Below, in pieces: positions 55,912-63,790 of a DNA stretch of 64,000 nucleotides. The stretch comes from UBA5420 sp964485345. GTDB taxonomy: Bacteria > Bacillota > Limnochordia > Darwinibacteriales > Darwinibacteriaceae. Position numbers and translations under genes: made by a program. The notes below the pieces were generated by a model. That model was not told where the DNA came from. It ran no database searches and saw only the letters and a list, made by a program, of their open reading frames with translations. Within the stretch, counting starts at the first letter, position 1. Each line of letters opens with the position of its first letter. The DNA is taken from contig CAZAJB010000003.1 in the NCBI GenBank assembly GCA_964485345.1, forward strand, positions 14,281-78,280. Reading direction: 5' to 3'.

Positions 55912-56457
55912 TTAGAACTTGGACTCGATGAGCCCGTAGTTGCCGTCACTGCGTTTATATACAACACTTACATCACCTGTGTCTGCATCTCGGAATACAA
56001 AGAAGTCATGACCCAAAAGCTCCATCTGCATCACCGCCTCGTCGACATCCATGGGCTTAAGGGCAAATCGCTTGGTTCTTACAATACGCGGTTCTTGGCC
56101 ATCTCCTTGCGCCTCTGGACTAGCTGCTGGCATTTCGCCTAGTTTTGGTCCATGAATTCTACGGCTGAGTTTAGCCTTGTATTTGTTGAACTGGCGCTCA
56201 ATGCGATCAACTGCCGCATCAATTGAGACATACATATCACCCGTCTTGCCCTCTCCGCGAAGTATTGTCCCCGAAAGGTTCATGGTGACCTCGGCAATGT
56301 GAATACCCCGTTCTGTCCTGAGCATCACCTCCGCAGAGAATGCCTGGTTATCATTGAGGTATTTTTCAAGTTTGGCAACTTTCTTTTCAACGTAGCTCCG
56401 TAAAGATTCGGTAATCTCTAGATTCTTACCTGAAATATTGATTCTGATTGTGGACAT
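55912..56457 (-). CDS. hpf: ribosome hibernation promoting factor, long form
   Basis: Joins 70S ribosomes into inactive 100S dimers in stationary phase. The 181-aa protein has the N-terminal RaiA/Hpf domain (IRISGKNLEITESLRSYVEKK-like; residues 3-100) and the C-terminal dimerisation domain (KPMDVDEAVMQMELLGHDFFVFRD) that marks the long form. A sigma-H-like promoter lies upstream; the B. subtilis homologue yvyD is also under sigma-H and sigma-B. Confidence 0.97.
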   Translation of the reverse strand: MSTIRINISGKNLEITESLRSYVEKKVAKLEKYLNDNQAFSAEVMLRTERGIHIAEVTMNLSGTILRGEGKTGDMYVSIDAAVDRIERQFNKYKAKLSRRIHGPKLGEMPAASPEAQGDGQEPRIVRTKRFALKPMDVDEAVMQMELLGHDFFVFRDADTGDVSVVYKRSDGNYGLIESKF

Positions 56458-56497
56458 GTCATCACTCCTTCAATGATAAGCTTCGTTAATACCTAAT

Positions 56498-56525
56498 ATT
56501 TCCCATCCGTGGGCGAAAATCCTTC
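56498..56525 (-). promoter_or_regulatory. sigma-H-like promoter of hpf
   Basis: GAAGGATTT (56517-56525), 12 bases, GGGAAAT (56498-56504) on the minus strand. The core AGGATTT matches Spo0H sites; the -10 is GAAA instead of GAAT. About 40 bases lie between -10 and the ATG, and GAAGGAGTGATGAC gives the ribosome site. Confidence 0.5.
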
Positions 56526-56532
56526 CCTTGAG

Positions 56533-56562
56533 AAAAAAATGGACTGAGTTTACACTCAGTCC
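56533..56562 (-). terminator. terminator after the cold-shock gene
   Basis: GGACTGAG (56541-56548) pairs with CTCAGTCC (56555-56562), followed by TTTTTTT on the minus strand. Confidence 0.9.
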
Positions 56563-56570
56563 TCTTCAGG

Positions 56571-56771
56571 TTAGATTTTAACTACATTAGAAGCTTGCGG
56601 CCCTCTGTCACCAGAAACAATCTCGAACTCAACGCTTTCGCCCTCTTGGAGAGCTTTGAAACCCTCTTGTTGAATTGCTGAAAAGTGTACGAATACATCG
56701 CCTTCACCATCTTCACGTTCGATAAATCCATAGCCCTTTTCAGCGTTAAACCACTTCACCTTACCTAACAT
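56571..56771 (-). CDS. cold-shock protein (CspA/CspB family)
   Basis: A 66-aa single-strand nucleic-acid chaperone with the RNP1 motif KGYGFIE and RNP2 VFVHFSA on the five-stranded OB fold. AGGAGG before the ATG, a 5' leader of about 50 bases and a sigma-A promoter. A stand-alone gene between the flagellar operon and hpf. Confidence 0.97.
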   Translation of the reverse strand: MLGKVKWFNAEKGYGFIEREDGEGDVFVHFSAIQQEGFKALQEGESVEFEIVSGDRGPQASNVVKI

Positions 56772-56825
56772 TACTTACACTCCTCCTAAGCTTTGAAACT
56801 CCGGGCCTAATTTTCCGGTTACTTA

Positions 56826-56855
56826 ACTTTAACATAACACACAGGCGATTGTCAA
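56826..56855 (-). promoter_or_regulatory. sigma-A promoter of the cold-shock gene
   Basis: TTGACA (56850-56855), 18 bases, TAAAGT (56826-56831) on the minus strand. Confidence 0.75.
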
Positions 56856-56881
56856 GGTTTGGAAGATTCGTGGAGCTATGG

Positions 56882-57343
56882 CTACTTCTTACCGTAGGCC
56901 TGTCCAGCTCGTTTGACTTGGGCAGTCTTGACCTTAGGCACCTGCGTTGCGTCGAGATACTTGTTCAATGCTTCTTCATTGCGGCGCTCCTGCGCTTCTA
57001 GAGCCTCTAAAACTGGAAGCAGGTTGGCAATCGCTTCCTCCAACTCGTAGAGTTCTTCCCGATAATAGGATGGCGCTACCAACTTGAGCTGCGGTAGGGA
57101 AAACGCGTCTAGATCAAAATGACGAGCCAGTTGATCCTGTACCGTCTTGATCCGCTGCTCATAGCCTCCGGCCTGTGTCAGCAAGTCCTCCTTCTCTTTG
57201 AGGACCTTCAGTAGGCCGTCAAGCTGGCCTTCACCGATCAGTTCTTGCTCCCCGGCGCCTACCGCTCGAATCTGCTCATACAGCTTCAGCTGTTCTTCAT
57301 AGGCCGTGGCAAGTTCGCAAAGTTTGTCCCTGATTTCTTTCAT
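56882..57343 (-). CDS. FliT-like flagellar chaperone (small coiled-coil protein)
   Basis: A 153-aa, almost fully alpha-helical, charged protein (heptad-like YEEQLKLYEQI, KVLKEKEDLL, LEEAIANLL). Its ATG overlaps the fliS stop codon (ATGA), and fliT is the usual next gene, so it is probably the FliT-type chaperone of the flagellar cap; primary sequence similarity is weak in this family. No terminator follows within the gap. Confidence 0.6.
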   Translation of the reverse strand: MKEIRDKLCELATAYEEQLKLYEQIRAVGAGEQELIGEGQLDGLLKVLKEKEDLLTQAGGYEQRIKTVQDQLARHFDLDAFSLPQLKLVAPSYYREELYELEEAIANLLPVLEALEAQERRNEEALNKYLDATQVPKVKTAQVKRAGQAYGKK

Positions 57344-57711
57344 CGGGTCTGTCCCACCACCTGCTCCCAAGTATCCCTAAGCTCGACTAACATGCCAAGG
57401 GCACTATCCACAATGGCAGGGTCTTTCTTAATGTTGGCTTGGACTAAAAGATCATGGATATATACATATAATTGCTGCAAACTTTGTGCGATTTCCCCCA
57501 CACCAAGATCAAGAGAGAGGATGAGCTCGTTGATAATGTCCTGTGTACGAATTAACTTGGCGCTAGCGTTCTCAAGTTCCCCCATGGCCATGAAATCCTT
57601 GGACTGGCGGGCAAAACGAATCGCCCCGTCAAATAGCATCATTAAGAGCTCACCCTGGGATGCCGTGGAAACCTGTGTCTGTCTATAGACCTGATAAGCA
57701 TGTACACTCAT
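57340..57711 (-). CDS. fliS: flagellin export chaperone FliS
   Basis: A 123-aa helical-bundle chaperone that keeps flagellin unpolymerised until export, and in B. subtilis also binds FliW-controlled flagellin pools. It begins with the AYQVYRQTQVSTASQGELLMMLFDGAI hallmark. It lies 11 bases after flaG. The expected flagellin and fliD genes are not between csrA and fliS. Confidence 0.95.
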   Translation of the reverse strand: MSVHAYQVYRQTQVSTASQGELLMMLFDGAIRFARQSKDFMAMGELENASAKLIRTQDIINELILSLDLGVGEIAQSLQQLYVYIHDLLVQANIKKDPAIVDSALGMLVELRDTWEQVVGQTR

Positions 57712-57722
57712 AAGAATACCCC

Positions 57723-58127
57723 CTAAGCCCGTTCATCAATGAGAAGACCAATCATTTCGCGAATGCGAGCAACCGTATCCAATACAGCTTCCGGAGGAAT
57801 CTCTTTAATAACCTCGTCTGTATTAGCATTAACCACCTTAACCATGATCCGCTGTGTATCTTCATGTACGGAGAACCTTAGAGCTCGGTTAATGTGCTCA
57901 ATAGCATCATTGATACTGTCAACCGCTGATTCAACCTCTGCCTTACTTGGCACATTCTTCAACTCGTCCTTTGAAACTTCTTCTTTCCATAGCTTGTCCA
58001 CATGCGTCCCTTGTTCACTCTTGGTAGCCCTCTGCACGTGGGTGGGGCTCGCATAAACCTGAGGCATGGGTTCAGACCTTGTCAGATCATTTACCACAGA
58101 CTGCATTTTGAAGCTCATTCTCGTCAC
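57723..58127 (-). CDS. flaG: flagellar protein FlaG
   Basis: A 134-aa protein. The conserved C-terminal two-thirds (from about residue 65: DAIEHINRALRFSVHEDTQRIMVKVVNANT and EVIKEIPPE) is the FlaG domain that influences filament length. The N-terminus is variable as usual. It lies two bases downstream of csrA, where hag would stand in B. subtilis. Confidence 0.93.
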   Translation of the reverse strand: MTRMSFKMQSVVNDLTRSEPMPQVYASPTHVQRATKSEQGTHVDKLWKEEVSKDELKNVPSKAEVESAVDSINDAIEHINRALRFSVHEDTQRIMVKVVNANTDEVIKEIPPEAVLDTVARIREMIGLLIDERA

Positions 58128-58129
58128 TC

Positions 58130-58375
58130 CTAGCCTTTGTGAGGTTTTGATTCCCTAACTGTTCGTTCCAGAACTCCCAAATCAATCTGCCTTGTTAGCG
58201 CAGCCCTCTGGTTTTCGGCCTGAATATCCTCATAAATCTCATGACGGTGCACAAGAACATCCCTAGGAGCGTCGATCCCTATTTTCACTTGATCGCCCCG
58301 TACATCCACTACGACAATACGAATGTTGTCGCCAATCATTATGCTCTGATCTACCTTGCGCGTTAGCACCAACAT
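58130..58375 (-). CDS. csrA: carbon storage regulator CsrA
   Basis: An 81-aa RNA-binding dimer that blocks translation at GGA-loop leaders, mainly hag in B. subtilis, and is antagonised by FliW encoded just before it. It begins MLVLTRKVDQSIMIGDNI and contains GDQVKIGIDAPRDVLVHRHEIY. Confidence 0.98.
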   Translation of the reverse strand: MLVLTRKVDQSIMIGDNIRIVVVDVRGDQVKIGIDAPRDVLVHRHEIYEDIQAENQRAALTRQIDLGVLERTVRESKPHKG

Positions 58376-58419
58376 GTTTGTCCCTCCCTGGACTGTATTC
58401 TTTCCGAACTAGCCCGGAA

Positions 58420-58911
58420 TTAGACCGATTCTCGAATCTTCTCTCCTTCTTGCATTTCACGCTGCTTCTGTAGCAAGTAGGCGTTTTTATGCATTTCTGC
58501 AAGGACATTATGCTTGGTATGATACGTATCGCCTTGGATAATGAGCTGGGCCCCCACGAGCTCCTTGGTGTTAATGACGACAGGAGCTTGGAGATTGACT
58601 GTCATCTCTGCTACATTCTCGGGAATGGTCACAATGCCGTAAAGCTTACCGTCTTCGGGAGACTCCACCTTCAAGAGGTCAATATCTTCGTCGTTTAACT
58701 GCACGGAGTAATCACAGCAGACCAACTCTGGCATGATTACGACAAAACTCAGGTCGGGTTCGTCCACCGACTGAAGGAAACTAAAGACACTACCTTCTTG
58801 CTCCACAATTACGTAACGATGATACTCCGAAAAGCCTAGGATCCCCACGGGAAAGTGAATGATTTTTTCTTCGTCCACCTGCAGAGTTCCTAACTTTGTC
58901 ATTAGTTCCAC
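58420..58911 (-). CDS. fliW: flagellar assembly factor FliW
   Basis: Binds flagellin or CsrA in the partner-switch that couples flagellin levels to its translation. The 163-aa beta-barrel protein has IIHFPVGILGFSEYHRYVI and the later VTIPENVAEMTVNLQAPVVIN. It lies upstream of csrA with a 44-base gap. Confidence 0.97.
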   Translation of the reverse strand: MELMTKLGTLQVDEEKIIHFPVGILGFSEYHRYVIVEQEGSVFSFLQSVDEPDLSFVVIMPELVCCDYSVQLNDEDIDLLKVESPEDGKLYGIVTIPENVAEMTVNLQAPVVINTKELVGAQLIIQGDTYHTKHNVLAEMHKNAYLLQKQREMQEGEKIRESV

Positions 58912-58927
58912 TTAATCCACCCCATCT

Positions 58928-59419
58928 TTACCCACGGACGTCCACCGTCACTCCACCTAAACTCCATGTGATCTTTGGCGGACGCACTTGGTGCGTAATA
59001 TTGACCCCTCCCTGGCTCCAGTTCATATCCTGTCGATACTTAAAACGAATTTCTGGTCTTGTGCTCGGTGCCGCACGAATGTTGAGCTCTGGAATTCGCT
59101 CTCGGGTTGCCCGTTTTGCCTGTTCAGCCAGGATCATCTCTTCCCTGAAATGACCCGCTCGCTGCACGACTTCGTCTCCTGCGGCTACCATTCTTCCAAT
59201 GGCCTCTGTGGTCTTTTGATAAGCACCATCCCGCACCTGCCGGCTGTAATATCCAAAACCTCCGAACCCTAGCTCATTACGGCTCTGCATTTGGTCAATT
59301 TCAATCTCAGGTCCCGTTGTCTGGATCTGCATTTCTGTGACCTCTTGCTGAATCTCTGCCCTTGGCCAATAGACCTCGAGTTCAAAGCTAGGATATGTTG
59401 AGGTAATCTGTAGCATCAT
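58928..59419 (-). CDS. DUF6470 family protein (YviE-like)
   Basis: A 163-aa protein of unknown function, found between flgL and fliW as in B. subtilis (yviE). Features are LQITSTYPSFELEV at the start, IQTTGPEIEIDQ, the FGYYSRQVRDGAYQKTTEAIGRMV segment and a C-terminal beta region (MNWSQGGVNITHQV). It lacks a signal peptide. The two ATG codons at the start leave one residue uncertain. Confidence 0.88.
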   Translation of the reverse strand: MMLQITSTYPSFELEVYWPRAEIQQEVTEMQIQTTGPEIEIDQMQSRNELGFGGFGYYSRQVRDGAYQKTTEAIGRMVAAGDEVVQRAGHFREEMILAEQAKRATRERIPELNIRAAPSTRPEIRFKYRQDMNWSQGGVNITHQVRPPKITWSLGGVTVDVRG

Positions 59420-59430
59420 CTTGTCCTACC

Positions 59431-60396
59431 TTAGCGTAAGAAATCTACCAGCGTAGGCTGGATAATACGTGCACCTACGGAAAGGGCAGTTCGATAGGCA
59501 AATTCTTCCATCTTAAGTTCCATGATGGCCTCTGCATAATCCAGATCCTGATCCTCGGAGAGAATCTTGGTCAGATTGAGCTGTAAATCCACAAGGCGCT
59601 CCTTGGCGAGCTCAACTCGGTTTTGCTTGCCGCCAAGCTCAGATACCTGCCGCAGGACGCCGTCTAAGGCGTTATCTAGTTTACCCAAGACATCAGAATC
59701 CGGCTTCGGGTCTGCCGCTACAAGCTCCCCATACAAGGATTGTAGAGCCTCAAAGACAGGCTCGAACAACTCCTTGCCTTTCATATTGACATCCATCCTC
59801 ACGCCCGTGCCAATTTCAAAATCAATGGACATGGCGTCGTTGAGGTCAGCTGCGAGCTCCGCACCATGTTCGTCCAGCTTCGGAGTGCCGTCTGCGTTTC
59901 GTAGCACGGGTAGAAATTTGACATCAGGAAGTCCCGACCCCGTATCGGCGTCATCAACTTCAAAAGGCTTGTGTTGCGTGTATTGCCCTGCAAACAAATA
60001 CCGTCCTCCATGGGTGGAATTGGCGAGTTGCAATAGATTCCCATGCAACTGCGCAACCTCATCTGCCAACGCCTTTCTCGCCGTCTCATCCAAATGGGAT
60101 GATGCTCCATTGACACCTAGTTCCTTAGCCCTATGGATCACCGCTAAAACGTCTTCCATCACGACATTTGACGAATCAAGCCAGGATTCAGCCGAACCAA
60201 TATTGCGCACCAGTTGGTCTGTTTCCCGAATCGAACTACTCGTCCGCAAAATAACACCCGCCTTAACCGGATCGTCAGAGGGCACATTAATCTGCTTCTT
60301 CGAGCCCAGTTGATTGTTTATGCGATCGAGGCGCGTTAACCCTCGGTTTAGATTCAAGAGCAGGTTATTATTCATGACTCGATTCGTTATTCGCAT
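59431..60396 (-). CDS. flgL: flagellar hook-associated protein 3 (hook-filament junction)
   Basis: A 321-aa flagellin-like protein linking the hook to the filament. N-terminal coiled coil MRITNRVMNNNLLLNLNRGL, then SRxNxPSDDPVKA-type INVPSDDPVKAG, and the C-terminal helix ILSEDQDLDYAEAIMELKMEEFAY. It follows flgK by 13 bases. Confidence 0.97.
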   Translation of the reverse strand: MRITNRVMNNNLLLNLNRGLTRLDRINNQLGSKKQINVPSDDPVKAGVILRTSSSIRETDQLVRNIGSAESWLDSSNVVMEDVLAVIHRAKELGVNGASSHLDETARKALADEVAQLHGNLLQLANSTHGGRYLFAGQYTQHKPFEVDDADTGSGLPDVKFLPVLRNADGTPKLDEHGAELAADLNDAMSIDFEIGTGVRMDVNMKGKELFEPVFEALQSLYGELVAADPKPDSDVLGKLDNALDGVLRQVSELGGKQNRVELAKERLVDLQLNLTKILSEDQDLDYAEAIMELKMEEFAYRTALSVGARIIQPTLVDFLR

Positions 60397-60409
60397 CAGT
60401 CAATCCCTC

Positions 60410-61900
60410 CTATCGTCCCACGATGCCTAGGCGGTTAATAATGGTATCTAGAGCCTCATCCATGGTCGTCATGACTCGAGCTGCTGCGCTATAGGCATGT
60501 TGATAGCGAATCATATTTGTCATTTCTTCGTCAAGGCTAACACCAGAGATGGAGTCCTTGAGGTTCTGTAAATGGAGTTCTAGGCCCGTACCGTTCTCAT
60601 TCATACGTACAGCCTTCTGGGTGTCTACACCCAACTTCGAGATAATGGAGTTGTAAGCATCGCCAATACTGATCCTAGCTCCTCCTCCACCGCTGTCCAC
60701 GTCTATGACGCGAGACGTTCGGAGTTCAGCTAGCTTGATAGCATTCAGTCCGTTACCTTCCGCATGGGCGATGGAACCTGCCCGAATCTTGGCCACATTT
60801 GTGGCAATTAGGGGATTGATCCGAATATTCATGGCTGCAAACGACATATCCGTATTCTCAGGCGCACCTGCTTCTTCAAAGACAAAGAAGCGAATGGGAT
60901 TCGCCGCACCGCCTATTCCATCAAGATCGTAGCCACCCTCATGAATCTCGTTAACCTTGGTGGCAAACTGCTTGGTCCAAGTATCCAATGCGGCAAGGGT
61001 TTTGGTTATATCATTATCCCGCAGATCCTGCAATCCCTTAATTTCACCAGAGTTAAGCTTTACCAGATTACCCGTGGTCGCCCAGCGGATCTCGTGCTTC
61101 TTATAATTTTCACCGTCGATGGTGACTCCAGAGGTGACCAAACCGTACGCGGTCCCACGGTGAACAAGGCTTGCCCCTCCGATGGTAACCCCAACCATCC
61201 CAGCTTGGTCCGGCACCACGTCGACATCGACTAGTTGGCTCAGTTCCTCAATCATGGCGTCCCTAGCATCTAAGAGATCATTGGGCAAGCTACCAGTGGC
61301 AGAAATCTTACCGATTTGAACGTTCAAATCGGCGATCCTGGTAGCCAGTGAATTCACATCACCGACCTTAAGGGGAATATCGCCGTTAAGGTTCTCCCTC
61401 AGACTCTGCAGGTGCGACCGTGTCCCAGTAATGGACTCGACTAAGACCTGTGCCCTCTGGACCACTACTTCTCGCACAGAGGCGAAATCAGGTTCGCGGC
61501 TCAGATCCTGCCAGGAATCCCAAAACTGGTCTAGGGCATAGTGGATTCCGTTTTCACTAGGCTCGTTGAAAAAAAGCTCCACCTGTCTGAGGCCTTCTTC
61601 CATAGTAGCCCAGTAGTTCGTGCTCTGAAGTTGCTGGCGTAGCCGGAGATCCACAAAGCCGTCGCGCATGCGGTTTATCTGACTGATTTGCACGCCAGTA
61701 CCCAATTGACCCGATGAAGGCGTGTATCCCATCATTGGTGTTGGGTAAGGTTTGGTGGCCGAATGAAGAGCCGTTTGCCGCGAATAGTTTGGGTTGTTCG
61801 CGTTGGCAACATTATGGCCCGTTATATCTAACGAGATTTGTTGGGTCTGCAAAGCACGGAGTGCAATGGATAGCCCACTAAAAGTCGTCCTTATACTCAT
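60410..61900 (-). CDS. flgK: flagellar hook-associated protein 1
   Basis: A 496-aa rod/hook-type protein that joins hook and FlgL. N-terminal FSGLSIALRALQTQQISLDITGHNVANANNPNYSRQ-like region (flg_bb_rod), the FlgK segment with FFNEPSENG and FWDSWQDLS, and the C-terminal MTNMIRYQHAYSAAARVMTTMDEALDTIIN. The ATG at 61900 follows AAGGTG. A TTG two codons upstream is the alternative. Confidence 0.97.
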   Translation of the reverse strand: MSIRTTFSGLSIALRALQTQQISLDITGHNVANANNPNYSRQTALHSATKPYPTPMMGYTPSSGQLGTGVQISQINRMRDGFVDLRLRQQLQSTNYWATMEEGLRQVELFFNEPSENGIHYALDQFWDSWQDLSREPDFASVREVVVQRAQVLVESITGTRSHLQSLRENLNGDIPLKVGDVNSLATRIADLNVQIGKISATGSLPNDLLDARDAMIEELSQLVDVDVVPDQAGMVGVTIGGASLVHRGTAYGLVTSGVTIDGENYKKHEIRWATTGNLVKLNSGEIKGLQDLRDNDITKTLAALDTWTKQFATKVNEIHEGGYDLDGIGGAANPIRFFVFEEAGAPENTDMSFAAMNIRINPLIATNVAKIRAGSIAHAEGNGLNAIKLAELRTSRVIDVDSGGGGARISIGDAYNSIISKLGVDTQKAVRMNENGTGLELHLQNLKDSISGVSLDEEMTNMIRYQHAYSAAARVMTTMDEALDTIINRLGIVGR

Positions 61901-61906
61901 AATCAA

Positions 61907-62365
61907 CTACACCTTTCGGTCGAAGATCGATTTGCCCGCAGTGTTCGCTCCTGGGCGTGTATACGTGGGAGAGGTATCGTCACCGATCAGCAGATTCAAA
62001 GAAAACTGCACGTAACTCAGGGATTGGGTCAAAAGCTCCTGGTTGAGATCATTGAGGGATTGTAATCGCCCCAGGTTCTCAGTTAGGTCTAGAAGTAAAG
62101 GGGCCACTTCCTCTTGCTGTTCGCCGTCTAGCGATGTTAGCCACTCCTCGAGTGATTTGCCCACAGAGAGTACATCGAAAAGCTCAGATCGCTCCTTGTC
62201 TATGGCCTCTAAGCGTGTCAAACGGGTTTGCTCTTCGCCGGCTAAACGGGATACTTCCTGGGCATTGTTGATCTGCCTCTGTTTGGCAACACTCAACTCA
62301 ACCAGTTCCCGTAAAATCTCGTTTTCGCTCTTTACAACCGCAAGAAAATCATCCCATACAGTCAT
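61907..62365 (-). CDS. flgN: flagellar chaperone FlgN
   Basis: A 152-aa mostly helical export chaperone for FlgK and FlgL. N-terminal helix WDDFLAVVKSENEILRELVELSVAKQ and a central EEQTRLTRLEAIDKER are typical of the FlgN family. Located directly upstream of flgK and after flgM, as yvyG in B. subtilis. Confidence 0.9.
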   Translation of the reverse strand: MTVWDDFLAVVKSENEILRELVELSVAKQRQINNAQEVSRLAGEEQTRLTRLEAIDKERSELFDVLSVGKSLEEWLTSLDGEQQEEVAPLLLDLTENLGRLQSLNDLNQELLTQSLSYVQFSLNLLIGDDTSPTYTRPGANTAGKSIFDRKV

Positions 62366-62370
62366 AGCAC

Positions 62371-62655
62371 CTAACTCCGATTCTGGGCGCTAATGATTCC
62401 CTGGGCAATCTGTCTGGCGGACACTTGGTAGGTGCCGTCTTGTAGAGCCACCTTTACTTCTTCAGCGCGTTGCCTAATGCTAGGCACGTTCTGAAGCTTC
62501 TGTAACATCGCCTGCATCTCTTTTCCCTCCGCAGACAAAGTCACCTCATCGTTATAAGAAGGATTTCCGGCTTGCTTTGGCACTCGGTTCGCCTGGCGCT
62601 GTTCTTGGTAAACCTGCGCCACGCGTTGCACAGCCGCCTTATTAGAAATAATCAT
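62371..62655 (-). CDS. flgM: anti-sigma-28 factor FlgM
   Basis: A 94-aa inhibitor of sigma-D that is exported after hook completion. It begins MIISNKAAVQRVAQVYQEQ and has the C-terminal FlgM segment VTLSAEGKEMQAMLQKLQ...IRQRAEEVKVALQDGTYQVSARQIA. The start at 62655 follows AAAGGGG. It is preceded by a sigma-D-type promoter. Confidence 0.95.
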   Translation of the reverse strand: MIISNKAAVQRVAQVYQEQRQANRVPKQAGNPSYNDEVTLSAEGKEMQAMLQKLQNVPSIRQRAEEVKVALQDGTYQVSARQIAQGIISAQNRS

Positions 62656-62684
62656 TGTTAAAACCCCTTTCTCCCTCCCTTTAT

Positions 62685-62711
62685 TCGTCGGCATATTGCA
62701 GGAAAACTTTA
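62685..62711 (-). promoter_or_regulatory. sigma-D (sigma-28) promoter of flgM
   Basis: TAAA (62708-62711), 15 bases, GCCGACGA (62685-62692) on the minus strand, against the consensus TAAA-N15-GCCGATAA. It lies between yvyF and flgM, where B. subtilis also has one, so FlgM and the downstream late genes are under self-limiting sigma-D control. Confidence 0.8.
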
Positions 62712-62715
62712 GTGC

Positions 62716-63117
62716 CTAGCGGTCTTTGATATGATCTAGGGTGTGAACCCGGTCGGCGCCCCTAGAGTCACCGGCTCGTTTTGGGGGTTTAGCCTGTTCT
62801 GTAGTCATTGTGCTTCGCAAATCGGCACGACACTTCATGCACACCCGGCCAACGTTAATAGTAGCACCACAGATAGAGCACTGTAATCTGGCATCCTTAG
62901 GAACCACATCTAGGCGGCCATCCCTGATGTATTCATAGATAAGGTCCAGATGTACCTCCGTGTCCTTTGCTACTTGGGCCACTGTTGCCCCAGGATTATC
63001 TTGCAGGTAACGTTTTACGGTATCAAAGGACTCCTGGGCCTTTCCATAGCACTCCTGGCACAAGCCGCGGGTAGGATGTGAAAACACTCGATTACACTCT
63101 TCACAGTTCTTTAGCAT
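62716..63117 (-). CDS. yvyF: YvyF/TIGR03826-type flagellar operon protein
   Basis: A 133-aa protein with an N-terminal zinc-ribbon (MLKNCEECNRVF, LCQECYG), a middle winged-helix-like stretch (TVAQVAKDTEVHLDLIYEYIRDGRL) and a second CxxC pair region (CSICG, CMKC). Its role is unknown, but the gene consistently sits between comFC and flgM. The start at 63117 follows GGGGAGTGA. It overlaps comFC by 17 bases. Confidence 0.9.
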   Translation of the reverse strand: MLKNCEECNRVFSHPTRGLCQECYGKAQESFDTVKRYLQDNPGATVAQVAKDTEVHLDLIYEYIRDGRLDVVPKDARLQCSICGATINVGRVCMKCRADLRSTMTTEQAKPPKRAGDSRGADRVHTLDHIKDR

Positions 63118-63790
63118 GTTGGTCACTCCCCAAAAAAATCTCTGTTCGGGCTGCGAAAATTCCCATAGGTGTCCCGCCATAGTCTTGAATCAGGCGGGCT
63201 AGAGAACCAAACGTGTTGCCTGAAGTAATGACATCGTCCACAATCAGGCACCGCTTGCCTCGGAAATCAAAGCCCGGAAGCACGGCAAAAGCTCTATGCA
63301 CATTACGTCTCCTGCTGGCGGATGATAGTCCGCTTTGGATCTCCGTCTCACGGGTTCTAAGGACGTAGTCACATACTGGCCGCTTCCATGCTTCCCTCAT
63401 GTTATCGGCAAGAACTGCCGCCTGGTTGAATCCCCTTTTCTCCAGCCGTCCCCTGGCCAAGGGGACTGGAACTAACACATCCACCTTGGCGAGTTCCGGT
63501 TCTTCCCTGGCGGCTAGGCCCAGAAAAAAACCTAGGGTGGCCGCTAGTTCATAACCACTTTGAAACTTCATTCGGTGAATTGCATCTCGCCCAAAACCTT
63601 GGTAGGGAAAAAGTGAAAAGCAGGCATGCCCTTGAGTGTCCCACCTCTCCCATGAGACGGCCAGAGAGTCTAGGCAGATTTGGCAGGCACCAATAGGCAG
63701 GCTAGGACGTTCAGCACAAAGTCCACACAAAGCCACAGGAGGCAAGAGGAGGTCTTCGAGTACATGCAGCCAATCACGTAAGCTCTTCAT
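63101..63790 (-). CDS. comFC: ComF family phosphoribosyltransferase-like protein
   Basis: A 229-aa late competence protein with a four-cysteine zinc site near the N-terminus (CGLC, CQIC) and the PRTase loop LIVDDVITSGNT. ComFC is needed for uptake of transforming single-stranded DNA. It overlaps the end of comFA by 17 bases. No comFB gene lies between them. Confidence 0.96.
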   Translation of the reverse strand: MKSLRDWLHVLEDLLLPPVALCGLCAERPSLPIGACQICLDSLAVSWERWDTQGHACFSLFPYQGFGRDAIHRMKFQSGYELAATLGFFLGLAAREEPELAKVDVLVPVPLARGRLEKRGFNQAAVLADNMREAWKRPVCDYVLRTRETEIQSGLSSASRRRNVHRAFAVLPGFDFRGKRCLIVDDVITSGNTFGSLARLIQDYGGTPMGIFAARTEIFLGSDQHAKEL

